64,000 nucleotides of DNA from Campylorhamphus procurvoides (GCA_013396655.1 WBMV01008365.1:62001-126000), one strand, 5' to 3'; counted from the first letter of the stretch, positions 11,081-25,300 are shown. The notes: generated by a model from the letters alone, not told the origin. Made by a program: numbers and translations.

Positions 11081-11816
11081 TGTGGCTGTTTGACCCTGGC
11101 TGAACACCCAGTGTCCCCCCAAACCGCTTCAACACTGTCCCCCCTATCCCTGAGGGAAAGAAAAAAAACCAACCAGCTAAGATTTTATGAGTAGAGATAG
11201 GAGCTGAGAGAAGGTCTGATTAACTTCAGTGGGCAAAACAGACTCAGAGTAGGCTTAAATTTATTAACAAGAAGCTAAGAGATAAAAGGTAAGAAATAAA
11301 ACTGTCTTAAAACACTTTCCCACCACACCTCCCTCCTTTAATGCTCTTCCTCCTCTCCCCAGCTGTGCAGGGCAACAGGGAATGGAGGGTTGCAGTCAGT
11401 TGTTGCTCTCAGCTGCTTGCAAATGTAAGTCCAAAACCTTTGGGCAGCAGTTCTTCCAAGTCTGCTGTGCCGTGGGTCTTTCCATGGGCTTCAGGGGGAC
11501 AGCTTGCCTCACCATGGTCCTCACCATGGCTACAGGGGGTCCACAGCTCTAAGTCCTCCCCCTGCTCCCATGGGGTCCCTCCTCCTCCTCCTGCACCGAC
11601 CTTGATGTCTGTGTCGCTAATCCATGGCTGCAATTTTAACTGCGCAACAACTCTATTCCTAACTATGTTACACAGAGGTGGTACTATGATTCAAAAGCAG
11701 GAAGCTGCTCTCGGAGCTGGCTGTCATTGGCTCCATAGGACAGGTAAAGCTTCTACCAGCTTCTAACAGAAGCCAACTCTCCCCTATCAAAAACCCAGCC
11801 ACAGAAACCCACAACA
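11081..11816 (-). mobile_element. Avian ERVL-type solo LTR
   Basis: Read on the minus strand the element runs from TGTTGTGGG to CAGCCACA. It contains several features I know from abundant avian ERVL LTRs. One is a 'gccaatgacagccagctcc' block near its start. Another is a run of CCATGG-centred repeats with GGGGG spacers (11480-11580). A 'gcaaccctccattccctgtt' block follows, then AATAAA at 11260-11265 (minus strand), and a closing block related to 'ggggttaaacca'. At about 736 bp the copy is close to complete as a solo LTR. No internal retroviral region flanks it and no clear 5-bp target-site duplication was found. The 141-codon and 74-codon open frames inside it are chance frames in GC-rich LTR sequence. 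Confidence 0.75.
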
Positions 11817-11916
11817 TTTGAAAAGATACTGCATAAAGTATAACATGAAGCATCTCTCAAATAGATATATGTTTCCTGCATTCCTGGTCTATATCTACTA
11901 AAGGCAAACCATTTCT

Positions 11917-12213
11917 TGTAGGGATTCTTTCTCATGGGAAAAGAATAAAGGAGCCGTTTGCGAAGGTCAGCAGACGGCTGCTGTAAGATAAACAATCTTG
12001 CAGCCCTGAGAACTTAGACGAGGTCATGTAGTAACTCGCCTTCTGATTATAACCAATTGTTATGTGTGTGCTGTGCCAATGTGCTTGATGCACGTCTTGT
12101 CTGAAATACTATAAGTATAGAACTGTCTTTAATAAAGTTGGAGTCTTGCTGTAATTCATATTGGATCGTCTGCATGCTTCCTAAAGCCGAGAGCCTGTCC
12201 TTAAATGGAGTCA
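11917..12213 (+). mobile_element. Short ERVK-like solo LTR
   Basis: The segment has a TGTAGGG start, a TATA-like CTATAAGTATAG near 12109, and AATAAA at 12131-12136 some 20 bases downstream. A U5-like tail includes 'ttggatcgtctgcatg'. Parts match the LTR at 25381-25721 in the same order: an 'aagataa(a/g)caa(tc)ttgcag' block with a following 'gagaact', the TATA/AATAAA pair, and a 'gatc..tgcatg' block. The left end is chosen from that alignment. The right end is uncertain and no clean target-site duplication was found. Internal retroviral sequence is absent. Confidence 0.55.
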
Positions 12214-15200
12214 GGATAACCTTCATTAATTTCTGATCTTTATCTGATAACAACAACCCCATTTCCCAAGTCAAAACCCCAGTTTTGCCAGCACCCCTTT
12301 GGTTTGTTGACTCCTAGGTCTCAACAGTTCTCTTTTAGTTTTTTTGGTTTTTTTTTTTAAATTTACCTTCCTACACACCTTGTATCACAGTAACTTTGGA
12401 CATCATGATAAAAGAGGAGAGGAGAGCTATGATTGTGAGAGCAGAGTTTGTTGGTGGCTGGAGGAACATCCGGGACCCAGAAGACCCAGGTGTAATTTTC
12501 TTACTATGCCACAAAATTTTCTACTCCTGTGGGCAGGTCATCCCTGTTCTGGTCTCCACTGGTGCAACAAACAGCAGCACGTCTGTGAATCCTGAGGATG
12601 CTGTATAGCTACAGACACTGACAACTAGGAGATTCCCCATCAGCCAAAACCAGCACATAAAAAAATAACAGCTGCTTCATCAGGGAAGCAGGGACCAATC
12701 TCCTTGTCTGGAAGGCTCCTGTTTTAAACTCTTTGTCAAACGCATAAGACTGCTTCCTGCGGCCAGGAGAACAAAGAACATTATCTTAACCTCAAATCAT
12801 AAAGTGCTCCTTCACATTCTGGCTGGGGAAAGGCTGCTCCGCAGGCTACTGTGGAGTTGGAAGAAGAAATATGCTTCATTCTGTGTGTGACGGTAGGGGG
12901 AACAAAATCCATCTCCTCTTCTTTATGAAGCAATGTGATATCTATACAAGAACCACCTACTAATTATTTATTGTTTCCATTCTGGCAGAGCACGTCACAG
13001 TGGCTCTGTGGATGATTTTTCATCTTCCCTGCTGTATATCCCTCAGAGTGCAGGGGCTTTAGTGTTGCAGTGTCTTGAGACCTTGGTGCTCCCACAAGCA
13101 CAACTGAGATTCAGCACTAAAACAGAATTATTAAGTTGTCTTATTAACTTGCAAGTTTGCTCATTGGCTACACAACTAATATGCACCTTGGCTCCTTGCC
13201 CCGTGAGGGATCTTGCTGTCTTCAGTTCCCTAAGAAACTGATTTATTCATACTCACATTGTTCTGTGAAGGCAAATGCAATTGCTTTTAATATAACATCA
13301 ATGTTATGAAGTTTTGATTAAAGCTAAGTACCATTATGGGAAAATCACTGAGGTTTTTTAAAAAATGTGTTGATTATTCATCCATGGGCAGAGCCTATGA
13401 AGAGTGTAACAGCAAGATATTTTCAAAACTAAATACATATTTACTCTCAGTAAATGGTTTATCAAATTTTAAAAATCAAAGGAGAAAAAGCAGTCATCAT
13501 CTTTCAAAAAATAGTTACCACAAGGCAGCAGAGACAGCTCTTTGCCAATACCCAAAATGAGAAATAATGCACCTCTTGCACTCTCAGTTAACAAGCAGTG
13601 TCCCCTTTAGCTTCTTCCACCACACAGGCACTCAGCCTTTGGCAGTTTTTCTCAAAGCCTCATTTCCGTCTCAAAGCAGGCTGCAATCCAATATACGCAT
13701 GAGCATTTGGTTTCTGAAGACATTCCTATAAGTTGTGGAGAAATGCATGAGTATTTACTGGAGCAAGAGGTAACAGAATAAAAATACACAAGAAAATATT
13801 CCTTTTATAAAGTTGGGTTTAAATTAGAGCTGCTGTGTTTATAATATGCCCTACTCTTTTCTACACTTAACAGGTTTTTTTACTTAGTTGAAGCTTTAGA
13901 GCTATTAAAAAAAACAACTTATGACTCTGATATACTACTTCAATGACTCAGTCCAAAAAAATACAGAAACTTCCCTTGGGAATTTCAAAACTTTTTTATC
14001 TTAAATTGAAGACAATATTCTGTAGCTATCCTAGGGGCTAGAGTTTGAAATTAATGCTTCTTTCTTTTTTTCTCTAGTTCTCACAGAGGAAATGAACCAA
14101 CATTCCTAACAGTGCAAATCTAAAATGGTTTTTTAGTATTATTTTCATGCCTATAAAAGAAAAAAAGGAACAAAAAGTCCTGTTGTGATGTAACCTTTAC
14201 ATAAAGGCTGACAAGCTTGAAATCAGTGAGCTAAACCAGAATTCCAAAATATAGGAATGACTTTCAGACAGCTCGGAAAGGAGCATTTGAGTAAGAAATA
14301 AAAACTGCTCCTACAATGTGTGTGTTATATACAACCTTATTGCCTTGACAACCTGTAATTAAATCCCTGCTCTTTTGATTGTTTTAATTTTGTTGTTATA
14401 CGCACAAAATCTTCTGCTGCTTTTTCAGAAAGTCCAGAATAAACACAAAAAGAAAATTGAAAAACAAACTGAAAAAAACCCTAGAGGAAAGAAAAGCCAC
14501 CCAAGTAAAAAAATAAAATAAAATAAGAAAAAGGTTTCTGTTCAAAATCCAAAAACCTGTTTGCTGTAGCTCAGTATAATACCTGCTGTTTGAGTAAAAG
14601 CTTGGTACTTCTGGAATCTGGGCACTTCTCTAGTGGTACTCACTGTATTTACTAACATCAAGACATAGCTAGAAGGAGTTATGAGACACAGGGGAAGCAA
14701 AGTCCTTTCCAAACAAAAAAATCCCACTATATCTCTTCTATTCCAGCTTCTTACCAGCTCCTTAGTGGCATACATGAAATACTCTGTATATGCCACAGGA
14801 GTACATTCACACAGAACACCCACTCCAGCGCTGATAAGCGGCAGGTCTGGATGCTGAGGAAAGCTGGAGGCTGCACAGCCAGAACCTTTGTCTTGCCCAT
14901 CTCTAATCGCGTTAGCAACACCCAGAGGGTGCCCCTTAAAAGGAAAAACCCTCTGCAGTCAAGGCTGGTCATCAGATAAATGTATTTCATTGCAACAGTT
15001 GGAACTGAGTAAGGCAAGGCAGCAAATGCTGTAGGCTCTGAAAGCACTCCATGATCCACGAGAGGCTCTCCAGCACAGCTCTCCTCCACAATCCCACCCA
15101 GCACAGCTCCAAAGTACAGTGAAAAAAGCTTCACCAGCACCTGGTTAGAAGCAATTGTCACTCTTCTTCCCAAATGTCAGGGATGTGACACCACAGACTT

Positions 15201-18200
15201 TGAAATTACTGGTCCAAGGATGAAAAAAAAAAAGGAATTATATGCATTCTATGCAAATAAACTTAGATGGCAGTGGCAGAGCACAGAAACACTTGTGGCA
15301 GCAAAGTAGCTAATGGCTGATCTGCATCACTAGCTTCCAGTTTCATTGTTCAGCAGCTCCCCAAGTACTGTTTCCTTGACCTGCTGTTGACAACACTTTC
15401 CACACACAGGATTCAATGCTGAGAAGAATCCACAGCTCTTGGAATGGACTGTTTTTTTGATAAATTACTCTGACCCTTCCAAATGAAAACTGCCCACGTG
15501 TCCTTCCCATCTGCTCAACATAACCCTCCGTGTTTAACCTTTGTCCACAATGGTGTGGGTCCTGCTCCAAGCCCACTCGGCTGTGCAACTGAACTTATGT
15601 GACTCTCAGGAGGGGTACAGACTGCATACAGCAGCAATACTGAGACTTACAGTGTCTGTGGAAACACCACCTGGCAGGAGTTATCACAAAAAGTGACCAA
15701 ATGACACTTTCTGAGACGTAACAGCTCAATGCCAGCAAGGCAAAGGGACACAGCATACAGACACACGAGCACCGCAATTCCCACATCGTTATTTGTAAAA
15801 CTTTTTCAACCAGCATGTACTGGAAAGGGACAGTGTAAATTCAGAGACCTGCTTTAGACCTCTCAGCAGTACTGAAGCTTCTTGTGGCCTAAAGCAGGGA
15901 AATACAGTATTTTATTCCCCTAAAGGAATGCAGAACTGAGAACTTTCCCATCAAAGTAAACAAATGCTCAGCAAAAGCAGGAGTTTCAGATCCAATGTTT
16001 TCAGCTACGCACATTTTTTTTCTAACAGTTACACCTAGATGGTAGAGTAGCACATTCCAAAATAGTCCATTTTTCTTACAACGACTAAATGCAATAACAA
16101 CCTGCTTCTTGGTGTTTACACAGCTTGTGGTACCATTTCTAAAGCAGAGACAGCATCTTGATTTTCTGGTACACACTACAGCCTTGTGAGGTTGGCTCAT
16201 TTCTCATTTTGTGTTTCTTAACTGTCTTCTCAAAAACTCTGTATGACAAAAACATATGCTCTGCAGAACAAGATGCCACATCCCTTGCTGGGAAAAGAAT
16301 TAGGTGGTTTTATGCTGCCCTGACTGCTGCAGTCTGGAATTATGCTAGCAGAGGGGAGAGGTGCCTTAAGGCTCTCAGCACAGTTGCTTTGGAAAAGCCT
16401 TGGGTCCAGCTCAGCGTGTTGCTCCCTGTGGAGATGCCTCCTAACACCTGTAGCTTGCCTCTTCACATAGATCCAATGTGAGTCCATTTTGAGGAGCATT
16501 AGGGCTGCCAAATTCCACTTGACACTACAGTTAGGATGGCTGCTCTGTGAAAGATCAGAACTAACAATTCCAGACCGGCACTCTATGACACACTCTTTTC
16601 TTGAGCCCTGATTAAAGCATTTCTATTCTCTGCAAGTACCTGCAGGAAGAGCTGCTGTGCCTGAAGCAATGCCTTCCATCAGCCAGTCCGGCAGGAGAGC
16701 ACAGAACGTCACAGAAGTGTTCACCTCAGGAGCTCTTGGCTCACTGCAGAAAGCCAATACTTTAAAAACATGAACAGCTTTTTAGCAAATATAATTCTTC
16801 TACTTAAGATGGTATATAAGGCTGTCCTGCCTAATATTCTCAAAAGGAAACCACAGAAAGGTGGTCTTGGGAAAACTTGGGGGTGGGTGGAAGCTGGTTG
16901 AGTAACTGTGTGCAAGGAACAGCTATTGCTGGCTTGAGGTCAAAAGGGAGACCTACAGCAAGTGATGTTGAGGAGCCTGTCTGATTCTCTACAACTACAG
17001 CCTGGGTGACAGACAAGAACATATGCTCATATGTGTTCAGACAATGTCAAGATGTAAAGGACTTCAAATACAATAAAATAAAATTAGGGGAATGAAATTA
17101 GAATTCAAATAGTCCTGACAAGTTAAAAAAATGGTCCGAAAAGAAAAAAAATTCACAGGGATAAGCGCTAAGAACTGTCCTTAAACAGAAATAATCCACT
17201 GTACAAACACTGAATGAGGAAAGAGGAAAGAGAGTTCTTCAAGAAAACATCTTGATCCTCAGCCTTAAGATACTGTCATGAGCCAACTGTGACACCTTGT
17301 CACAAAAAAAGGTGAACACCACACTGCAGTGTGCAGAGACACATGGAAGCTGCAATGTCTGAGGTAATCCTTTCAGGCTGCTCAGGCCTGGGAAGTCAGC
17401 AGCTCAAGCACTAGCTGAGTTTGAGCATTTCAAAACGAGGGGGACCCACTAGGAAAATCCAGAGGCCGAGCAGGGACCTACATGGGCAGGTAGAAAGAAA
17501 GGAGTTATTTGGTCTATGGAAAAGAGGATCAAAGAGGAAGGTGATAAAAGTAATTCCTGCACAGAGGGAGGGAATAAATTCCTCCCCTGGTCATGGGATA
17601 ACAAGCTACAGCAGAGGGAGGAAGGCTTCAGAACTGAAGCAAAGGGACCAACTCCAGCTTGCCTTGCGAGTTATATGGGATGTAAGAGCTGCTTCTATTT
17701 GTAATGCTGGCACAGTAATTTCCTCTGTGCAACCCTTCCTGGACCACTTAGCTTTCTGTACGAGGTGCCTTCTCAGCCCACCAGACACTTCTGCTGTCCG
17801 GGAGATCAATACTTGTTGAGGAGATGCAGTGCCTGGTAAGAGCTGTGCACTGGAGATGGGAAGCATTTAACTTCCCATGCTCTCAAGCTTAAAGTGAAGC
17901 AAAACTAAAGTAAAACAGTGCTTTCAATGAATGAAACCTCACTCATCAAAAGATCAAAATTCACTGAACCTTGCTAACTATAAATAAAAGAGGGTAAGTC
18001 TGACTGGAAAAGTCAGGTAACACATTCCTTCTTGCTCTATCTTGAGCTGTAAGTACCTTTAAATAACCAAATGGACAACCTAAGGAAACTAATGTATGCA
18101 CAGCTAAGGTCACTTCTCTTGCATGTTGTGTCAAAGCCCCCAAATGCCTTTTTGGCAACTCTCAGCTAGAATGCCACCCAATCCAGACAGAACCACTGCA

Positions 18201-18641
18201 CAGCCAGGACACAAGCTTGTAACTCACATTCCTTACTATTAAGTGTGCCAACACTTTATTCAGCACAACCAACACTCGTAACAGTTCAGCCTGTGAGCAG
18301 CAAGGGGCTGTTCACACTCACACTGCTGACTGTTAGCAGTGTAGTGCAGAAGAATTTTCAAAGCTGCCATCAGTGATGTCTTCTTCCCTGAACTTTATGA
18401 AAATTTAAATCAACTATTATTTCTTAAATTTGATTTCCTTAAAGACTTTGTGATCAGAAGAGCTTAAGGCAAAAATTTCCCAGTTGTTTAATACCCTTAA
18501 TTAGAGACCAGGTTTCAAAAGAATTCTTTTTTATACCATTGGGTCAAGATTTTCAGAAGTGATAAATGATAACAGAAAATGGTAAGTGTATTTGGGTAGA
18601 ATCCATGTGGGTATTTTTGGTCTCTGTTTGGCCCAGCCACC
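12214..18641. other. Unannotated unique sequence
   Basis: Mostly AT-rich unique sequence with homopolymer T and A runs (for example 12340-12360). Open frames such as 140 codons at 14751-15173 minus and 132 codons at 17421-17819 plus overlap other frames and show no recognisable domain. A perfect 14-bp palindrome, CACACTGCAGTGTG, lies at 17320-17333. Confidence 0.55.
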
Positions 18642-19305
18642 TGTAAGAAGCTGGGTTTTCTCATGCCAAGTTACGGGAAAACAGTCTGATAAAGATGGTC
18701 TACAGCCTTGAGAGAGAGATTTCTGTGTAAACTAAAATTAATTGGTCTCTCATGATTGGCTGATGGCCCTCCAAGGGTATTTGGAGGAGAAAGAGAGGAG
18801 GAGGAGGATGAAGTAAACCCCCAGACTCAATTAAGGGAGACCCTCTGAAATGGACTGTGCAGGTGCAGAGAGACCCACCCAAGCACAGAGAAGTATCAGT
18901 TCTGTACCACGAGGGGCAGTGCCAAATCCCTTTGCCTGGGCAGAACTGGCCACGTCGCTCAGGTAAAGGCCATTTGGCCAAGGAGATAAAAGGCAGCTGG
19001 CTCATGTTTTGGGGCTCGCTGGCTTCACATGACAGGCCAACGTTGCCTTGGCAGAGACACCCGCTGTCACCTGTGAGCCAGCTGAGCCTTGAGGATGCAG
19101 CCACTGCTAGGGAGGTCTGGGCATTGCAGGGGTTAGTGAGACAACTCCATGGGGGACACCTGGGCAATTTGGGTGTTGCAATCTGGAGGCTTATTTTCTC
19201 TTTTCTCTCTCTCTGTTGGGTTTTTTCCTGTTTACTTGGCCACCTTTGGTAATAAAACTCCTGTTTGGGTTAAGTTTCCTGAGGTGTCTCAGTTTTGGCC
19301 TCTAC
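18642..19305 (+). mobile_element. Probable ERV LTR with polyadenylation signal
   Basis: A GC-richer island inside AT-rich sequence. It starts with TGTAAGAAGC and contains an inverted CCAAT box (ATTGGCTGATGG near 18755) and a GATAAAAGG TATA-like element near 18983. A pyrimidine-rich stretch at 19195-19230 and GTAATAAAACTCCTG with AATAAA near 19251 follow. A T-rich tail ends near CTACA at 19305. This order fits U3-R-U5. Both ends are provisional because no target-site duplication was found. The distance between the TATA-like element and the poly(A) signal is longer than usual, so the true promoter may lie elsewhere. Frames of 155 and 131 codons on opposite strands inside it are not called as genes. 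Confidence 0.5.
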
Positions 19306-22300
19306 ATCCCTTCAGACCCCTATTCTCCCTGGAACAGTAAGTCAATATGCTGAGAGGGAGACTCATTTTTAGTGGGGAAAATAACCGCTGCTCTTGGAAA
19401 AACAAGCTGCTTTGAGGAATGTCAACTCTGACCTCCAAAAATAAAAGTACCTTATGAAAACAGAAATCCAAAACAGGTCATTGTGTTAAGCTATTTGAAA
19501 AGACGTATTTTCTATTTTATGACAGTGGAGGTTTGTAGAATATTTCTGAAAAGAATAACTGTTACATATGTGCTTAAACAAGACAGGAGATCTACAAGCC
19601 TGGCTGTTATCCTGAATGACAAACTGCTGATACTCCAGGACTAACAATATTGAAAGTCAGACTTTGGTAACCATTCCTGTAAATAAGCAACCTCAGGGTA
19701 AGTGGGGCCACAGTATATGGCCATATCACAGTCCAGTCGAGGGATAGCAATTGAAACAAATCATATAGGATTTTCTACCCACAAGTAACTGCTTTTCAAT
19801 AGTTTGCAATGAACCCTTTTAGGGGATCAAAGCTATCCCCTTGGAAAATGTGGGCTCAGATCCAACATTTCCTCTCCCTGTAGCAGGTTTTTATCCTTCC
19901 TGCAAACTGAATTACATTTAGGAGTAAAATATACTACTCCTAAAGCTCTTATAAGCATGTTTTCTATTGAAGCAAGCTATCAGAGAAGCAAAAGGAACAT
20001 GAATGTGAGATGTCTGATTAGCCGTAACTATGGGAAGTAGCAAAGGCTTTGCTTTGAAAGAAAAAAGTTTCTTGTAAACAGTGTATGGGATTCTCAAAAT
20101 ATTGTGATTCCTGGACATTTATTATTGCCCAGTAATTAAATCTTCTTTTCACCCTAACTGTATTACCATTTTTTACATAAAAAGACAAAAAAGAACAAAT
20201 GCCACAGATGAGAAGAGTGGTTAGAGAAAGGTTGTTTTGCAAAGCTGACATTTTGAAATTTTCAGACTACATTTGAGGGTAGGCATCAAATCTGCAGAGA
20301 ATTGATAGGCACTGCTACCTCTTCCCTTCCTAAAGAGGCCATAACTCCAGTCTCTTTTCCTACAGAGCTTTTCCTCTGGCCTACTTAATTTCTGCCTTTC
20401 CTGCTAAGCAAGATAAGCCCAGAGAGCAACAACATCCATTAACAGGGTTAGAAAGGCCAAGCTTAACTCTCCAGTGTAAAAGACCCCCAAACTCCCAAGA
20501 ATGGTTCAAAAATTCAAAGGGGTTGGTTTTGTTCTTCTCTGTCTTTTCACTGAAGACAGATTCTGTTTCTTGCCTAATTTTTTAGCCTTTGAGATATATG
20601 TTGTTTTGTTCCTTCTGCACCACAAAGTCTTCTCTTTCTTTTAATCCAAAAGCTGGGCATCATGACTTGAGCCCCACAACTCCCGCCCGGGCTTCACTGC
20701 TATGAACAATCCCCCATTTTATACTCATAAAATCATAGGGTCCAGGCAACAAGTAATGGGGGACTATTTTCACAAAGCATTTTGAGATCCAATTTCACAG
20801 TTCTCTTACAGCAAACTTTACTTGAATATATATCACATTGTTTTGAAACTGCATCATTCAGGTACCCTTCCCATGCTGTTCCCCCCCAACCTTCAAGTCT
20901 CCATGTGAAATTAATAAAATGCATTCACTGACTTCAGTATCTGTGACTCCAAATTATATACTGGGTTTACTTGTTGGCTTAACACAAACATCTAATTATA
21001 TTTAGAAAAAGTTTAACATTAGTACATTAGCCTGGGCAAATCTTAATTTTTAATATGTGTCAAAGTGCAAACTGTGCATTCTGAACCTATTAATGATTAT
21101 TTCTCGCAGCATTAATAGCTACAGTAGGATCTACAGAATTATTTTGAATAGAAAAAACAGTTCATTTGACCATTATATACTGTAAATTGCTTATTACCAG
21201 CAAATTGGTGCTGAAGGAAATGGCTATTTCAAAAGCAAACCTGTCTGACCCATCAGAATTAGGTGATTTGCAGGTTTTGTTTGCTACATGCAGCTGCTGC
21301 AAACAGAGTGAAGTCGAACAGCAGGCTGGCTCCACAGTCCTCAGAAGCAGGGGGGATCCCTAAGCTGGCTTTGCCCCGAGAATGACAATGACAGCTCGGC
21401 TCACACATGCTTACTTCCCAGCATGGAGCAACACTCTCAGTTCTCTCTCATTTCTGCCCTTTCTTTCCCATTACAGCAGAGCAGAGGTCAAGGAAGTGCA
21501 AAAAACTCACTAGAAAATTATTGCCAAAGGACCTCAGTGATTCGCTTTTGTGACTGCTGTTAGCAATGAAGGGATGGTAGGATTAATGGATTTTTTTTCT
21601 AGGCAAAAATAATTATGATCCTGTATTATTTCATCCTTTAGCTCCTATGAATTACATGACTTCATTTAAATACATGGGGCTTAAAGATCTTTTCTTCTAA
21701 CAAAAAAAAAAAGCTAAGCCCGATCTCCATAAGCATTATCATCATAAGAAAAGCAATGACAGACACAAGCAAATCCAAATACGAATTAATAGAGCCTAGC
21801 AGAGGACCATGGTTTATCCTCAATTTCATTCTCAATGATTTGTAGAGCTTTGACTTCATATTGCCCTATCTTTGCATACTGGTCAGTAAAAACCAAACAG
21901 CTTCACTCCTGCGCTGGAGGGGAAAAAAATAATGAAAGAAGCTACCACTGTTTGGTTTTTTTTCCCCTCCTTTTAAAAACTTTGCTCCACTTGCTCACAG
22001 AAAATACTGGTGCAGGAGGCTGGAAGAAGGACTGTCCAGGTGCTACAACTGCCTTGATGGAATAGCATATATTCCACTCAAATAACATGAAAAATGGTTT
22101 GTCTTCACATGTGAAGCCTGAAGTTTTCTTACATCCTCCAACAATCTCAAAAAAGGAGGCTATAGATGCACCCAGAGTGCTGCTGAATTGTGAGAAATTT
22201 CAAAGGCATCCATCACTTTCTGCTGTATATAGACAAAAGAACAGACAAGAGTCCAAATGCCAGTGTGTTTTATCAAACCAAAGATACTTGGTGAGACATA

Positions 22301-25300
22301 ATCACCCCTGAAACATGTTCATAGCACAGGCTCAATTTGGTTCAAGGCTAAGAGGACACAGAGAAAGCCATTTTAAATTCTTGGCTTGGCAAGTCCATTG
22401 AAATCAAGAGTGTCACGTGATTACAAAATTTAGGATTCCAGTTACAACCAAAATAGTCCCTTTTTCCAGGGTCTTTCTGCTTCTGCTGCCAGAAAATTAC
22501 AAACAAGCCTAAACAACATGACTAGGGATACAAAATTTGCCCAAAGGCAAGTGTATATAGAATGACTACTTCAGATATCTCCACTATGCACAAAAGTCCA
22601 AACTTCAAACCAACTCTAAACACCTTACAGGATCTTTAAGGAAAAAAAAAAAAAGCGTAAGAACAGACATGAACCTCCAGCTCTGGTTACAGGTTGTGCC
22701 TAACATAAACTGTGCAGAAGATTCAAAATGCTTCACTCCAGTTTGGTTTTAAACCAAGCCAGAGGCTTCACACAAGTATCATTTTCCCCCTTTAAATGTT
22801 TCACTGATCTACTCTAGATTTTTATTCCTCCTGCCATGTCTAAAGGGTTTCTTTGTCCTGAACAAAGCCACTTTGGACTTTACAGTGTTCTCAGGGGACT
22901 CACCTGCCAGCAATGAATTTGCAAAGTCTGGCATTTAAAAATATCAGCAAACATCATCCACCTACTCCAAACTTGGATGAAAGCCTTTCCCCAACCCCAT
23001 GTCCCGTGTCTAATCAAAAGCACTAGATAGAAGAAATTAAAAAGTTCTTTCCCCAGGCATTTTTTTCCCAATGCTGCTTTTGTTGTTCAGCTGTTTAATT
23101 CTGTTCTCACTTTTAATGTTTTGTGAAACTTAGACTGGCACAGAAATTATGTTAAGCATATTTTAAGGTGGTGCTGTAAAATATTATATCTACAGTTTGG
23201 GAACACTGAAAATAATATTATTTTTATCATTTCAGAGCAACAATACCATTACACTTTATTTTGTTAACAAACTGCAGACACAACAGATGTGGTGATCTCT
23301 TACTCTCACAGATCAAAAGCCACTAGCCAAAAGCCATTCCCCATCAGCACTGCTGAGTTTGCCTTTTGCTTATCATGTACCCTGATCATACTGGAGGTCA
23401 CTTCTTTGCTTTGAGATTTTGTTCAACCAAGAGAAGACTCCAAGAGGCAGCCAGTATTTGGTAAAATATGATGCAGATTTGGGAGAGCCTATTAAGGCCT
23501 GAAAGACCTCACTCAATCCTGCAGTGCTTGGCAGGATTTTTTCTGTCCTTGGGTGTTGTAGTTTTCAGATTTTCTTGTTGAATATCTCGGAAGATTATGA
23601 CTTTGCCTCTGTGTGCAGCCAACTAGAAGAAAATTACTTGCTTCTTTTTTACATGCACATACAATGGTCTTTAGGACCTAATAATAAAGAGTGTTTTACA
23701 CAATCAGAAAATGAGCTTTCTGGTCAGTACCAGTTTCACAGCTTCCCATAGCTCTGTATGTATAAAGCAGAGCCACTTGCCCTCTGCCTCATCTAAAGGC
23801 ACACATTGACTCTAAAAGACTTTAATCACTTCCCCTGAGTAAACCTATCACTTACTCTCTGTGCTGAACATGCTGCTGAAGTTCTACCTCCACTGAAAAC
23901 CCTTTTGTAAGCACAGTTGCTGTCTCCATGTCTCCTGCAGAAACCCCACTTTTAGGGTGGAAAGGCTCCAGCATGTTGCCCACACTCCTTGCCACTGAGG
24001 GAGAAGAAAAATGAGTTAACTCTCATGATCTGAGTGTATGCAAGGTACTGCTCACTCTTTCCGTATTATCAGAAAATTAGAGAGAAAAAAAGAAAAATCT
24101 CATCCTCCCCCATAATAAATTTCAAATTAGTTCTTATTTCAATTAACAACCCTGTTTCATTCCAGCTTTTGCTAATACCCTGCAGGTTGTTCACCTGTAG
24201 AAGCAATTGTCCCTTACAGTTCTTTTCCCTTGTCCCACTTCCCCTAGGCTATTTGGGCTTAAGACACATTGCATGCTAGAATAGAAAATATTAATATAGC
24301 TTTCCTACCAAATTTAGGCAAGAGTATTCAGATGCTTTAGCAGCTGCCTTGGCTTCTTAAGAACTTGATAATCCTTTAATCTCCAGTCACTTTTTTTTCC
24401 CCATAAAAGATTCACAAGCAAAACAAATGCAATATGGATCAAAAATTCAATCAGAATGCTTAAAATGCAATTACATTCATCAGGGTGTTCTGTTAGGTTG
24501 GGTATTAAATCTGGGTTTTATTCAATATCCTCCTTTTATTATAAAGCAGTATTTTTCCACTATGTAAATCATCTGATCCCTAGGCTAAAGTCCTCTTTGC
24601 CCAAAACAGACACAAAACATAAGGGGAGATAGCTGGTTAGAAATTCCTGCACAAGATTGCTCGAGTGGAGACATAAGACAGTGACAAATAAGACAGTGAG
24701 CAAAGACATCTCTACTGAAGCAGAGAGGCTAATTTCAGAATTTTAAATTCTGCTGTTATGGCTTTAATAAGTAGTTGTCAAATGAGTTCTTTCTTGAACT
24801 CCATTTTCAAAGCAAATCCATGTGTCTGCCTGCACCTCTCAGCATTTCCCTCCACCTTGCAGTTTTAAAGCAGTTCTGAAATTTAATCACATATTTTTGC
24901 AACAGCTATCTGGAAATCTTCCAACCCAATGGATTTTTCTTGGGGAAATGCCAAACTGTTTAAACCAGAACTTTTTGTGAAAATGCAGCTTCACAAGTCT
25001 TTCAGCACAGACCCATTCCAGACTTGAGAGGGACCCACTCTATTCAGCCAACCACTCCACAAGCAGTTTGTGCTCAGGATTGGGTGCAGGGTGGATTTGA
25101 CTTTCTCTTTTGACACTGAGAGAGGCCTGAGGTGATCCCATGTCCAGACCATAACCTGGGCCACTGAACTATCAGCTTGTAGGGGTAAATAACTCTCTTC
25201 TGGAAAGTACTGCTACCAAGGAGGCAGTTATTTTTGCTCAAGGAAGGTTTCCTGTCTGGAAGGAGGCATCTTTCCCACAGCCAGTTTTACATGTTTATCC

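Noticed and set aside
11341..11766. 141-codon open frame on the plus strand
   Set aside because: It lies entirely inside the ERVL-type LTR and runs antisense to it. LTRs do not encode such a protein, and GC-rich composition explains the frame.
14751..15173. 140-codon minus-strand open frame
   Set aside because: No recognised domain, no splice-site support, and amino-acid composition typical of random frames.
18700..19167. 155-codon minus-strand and 131-codon plus-strand frames
   Set aside because: They overlap each other inside the probable LTR. Frames open on both strands of GC-rich DNA are expected by chance.
20721..20750. 'aaaatcatagggtcc', considered as a CR1 3' end
   Set aside because: Only a few bases resemble the CR1 terminus, and the diagnostic 'ttggaaggga' block does not follow.
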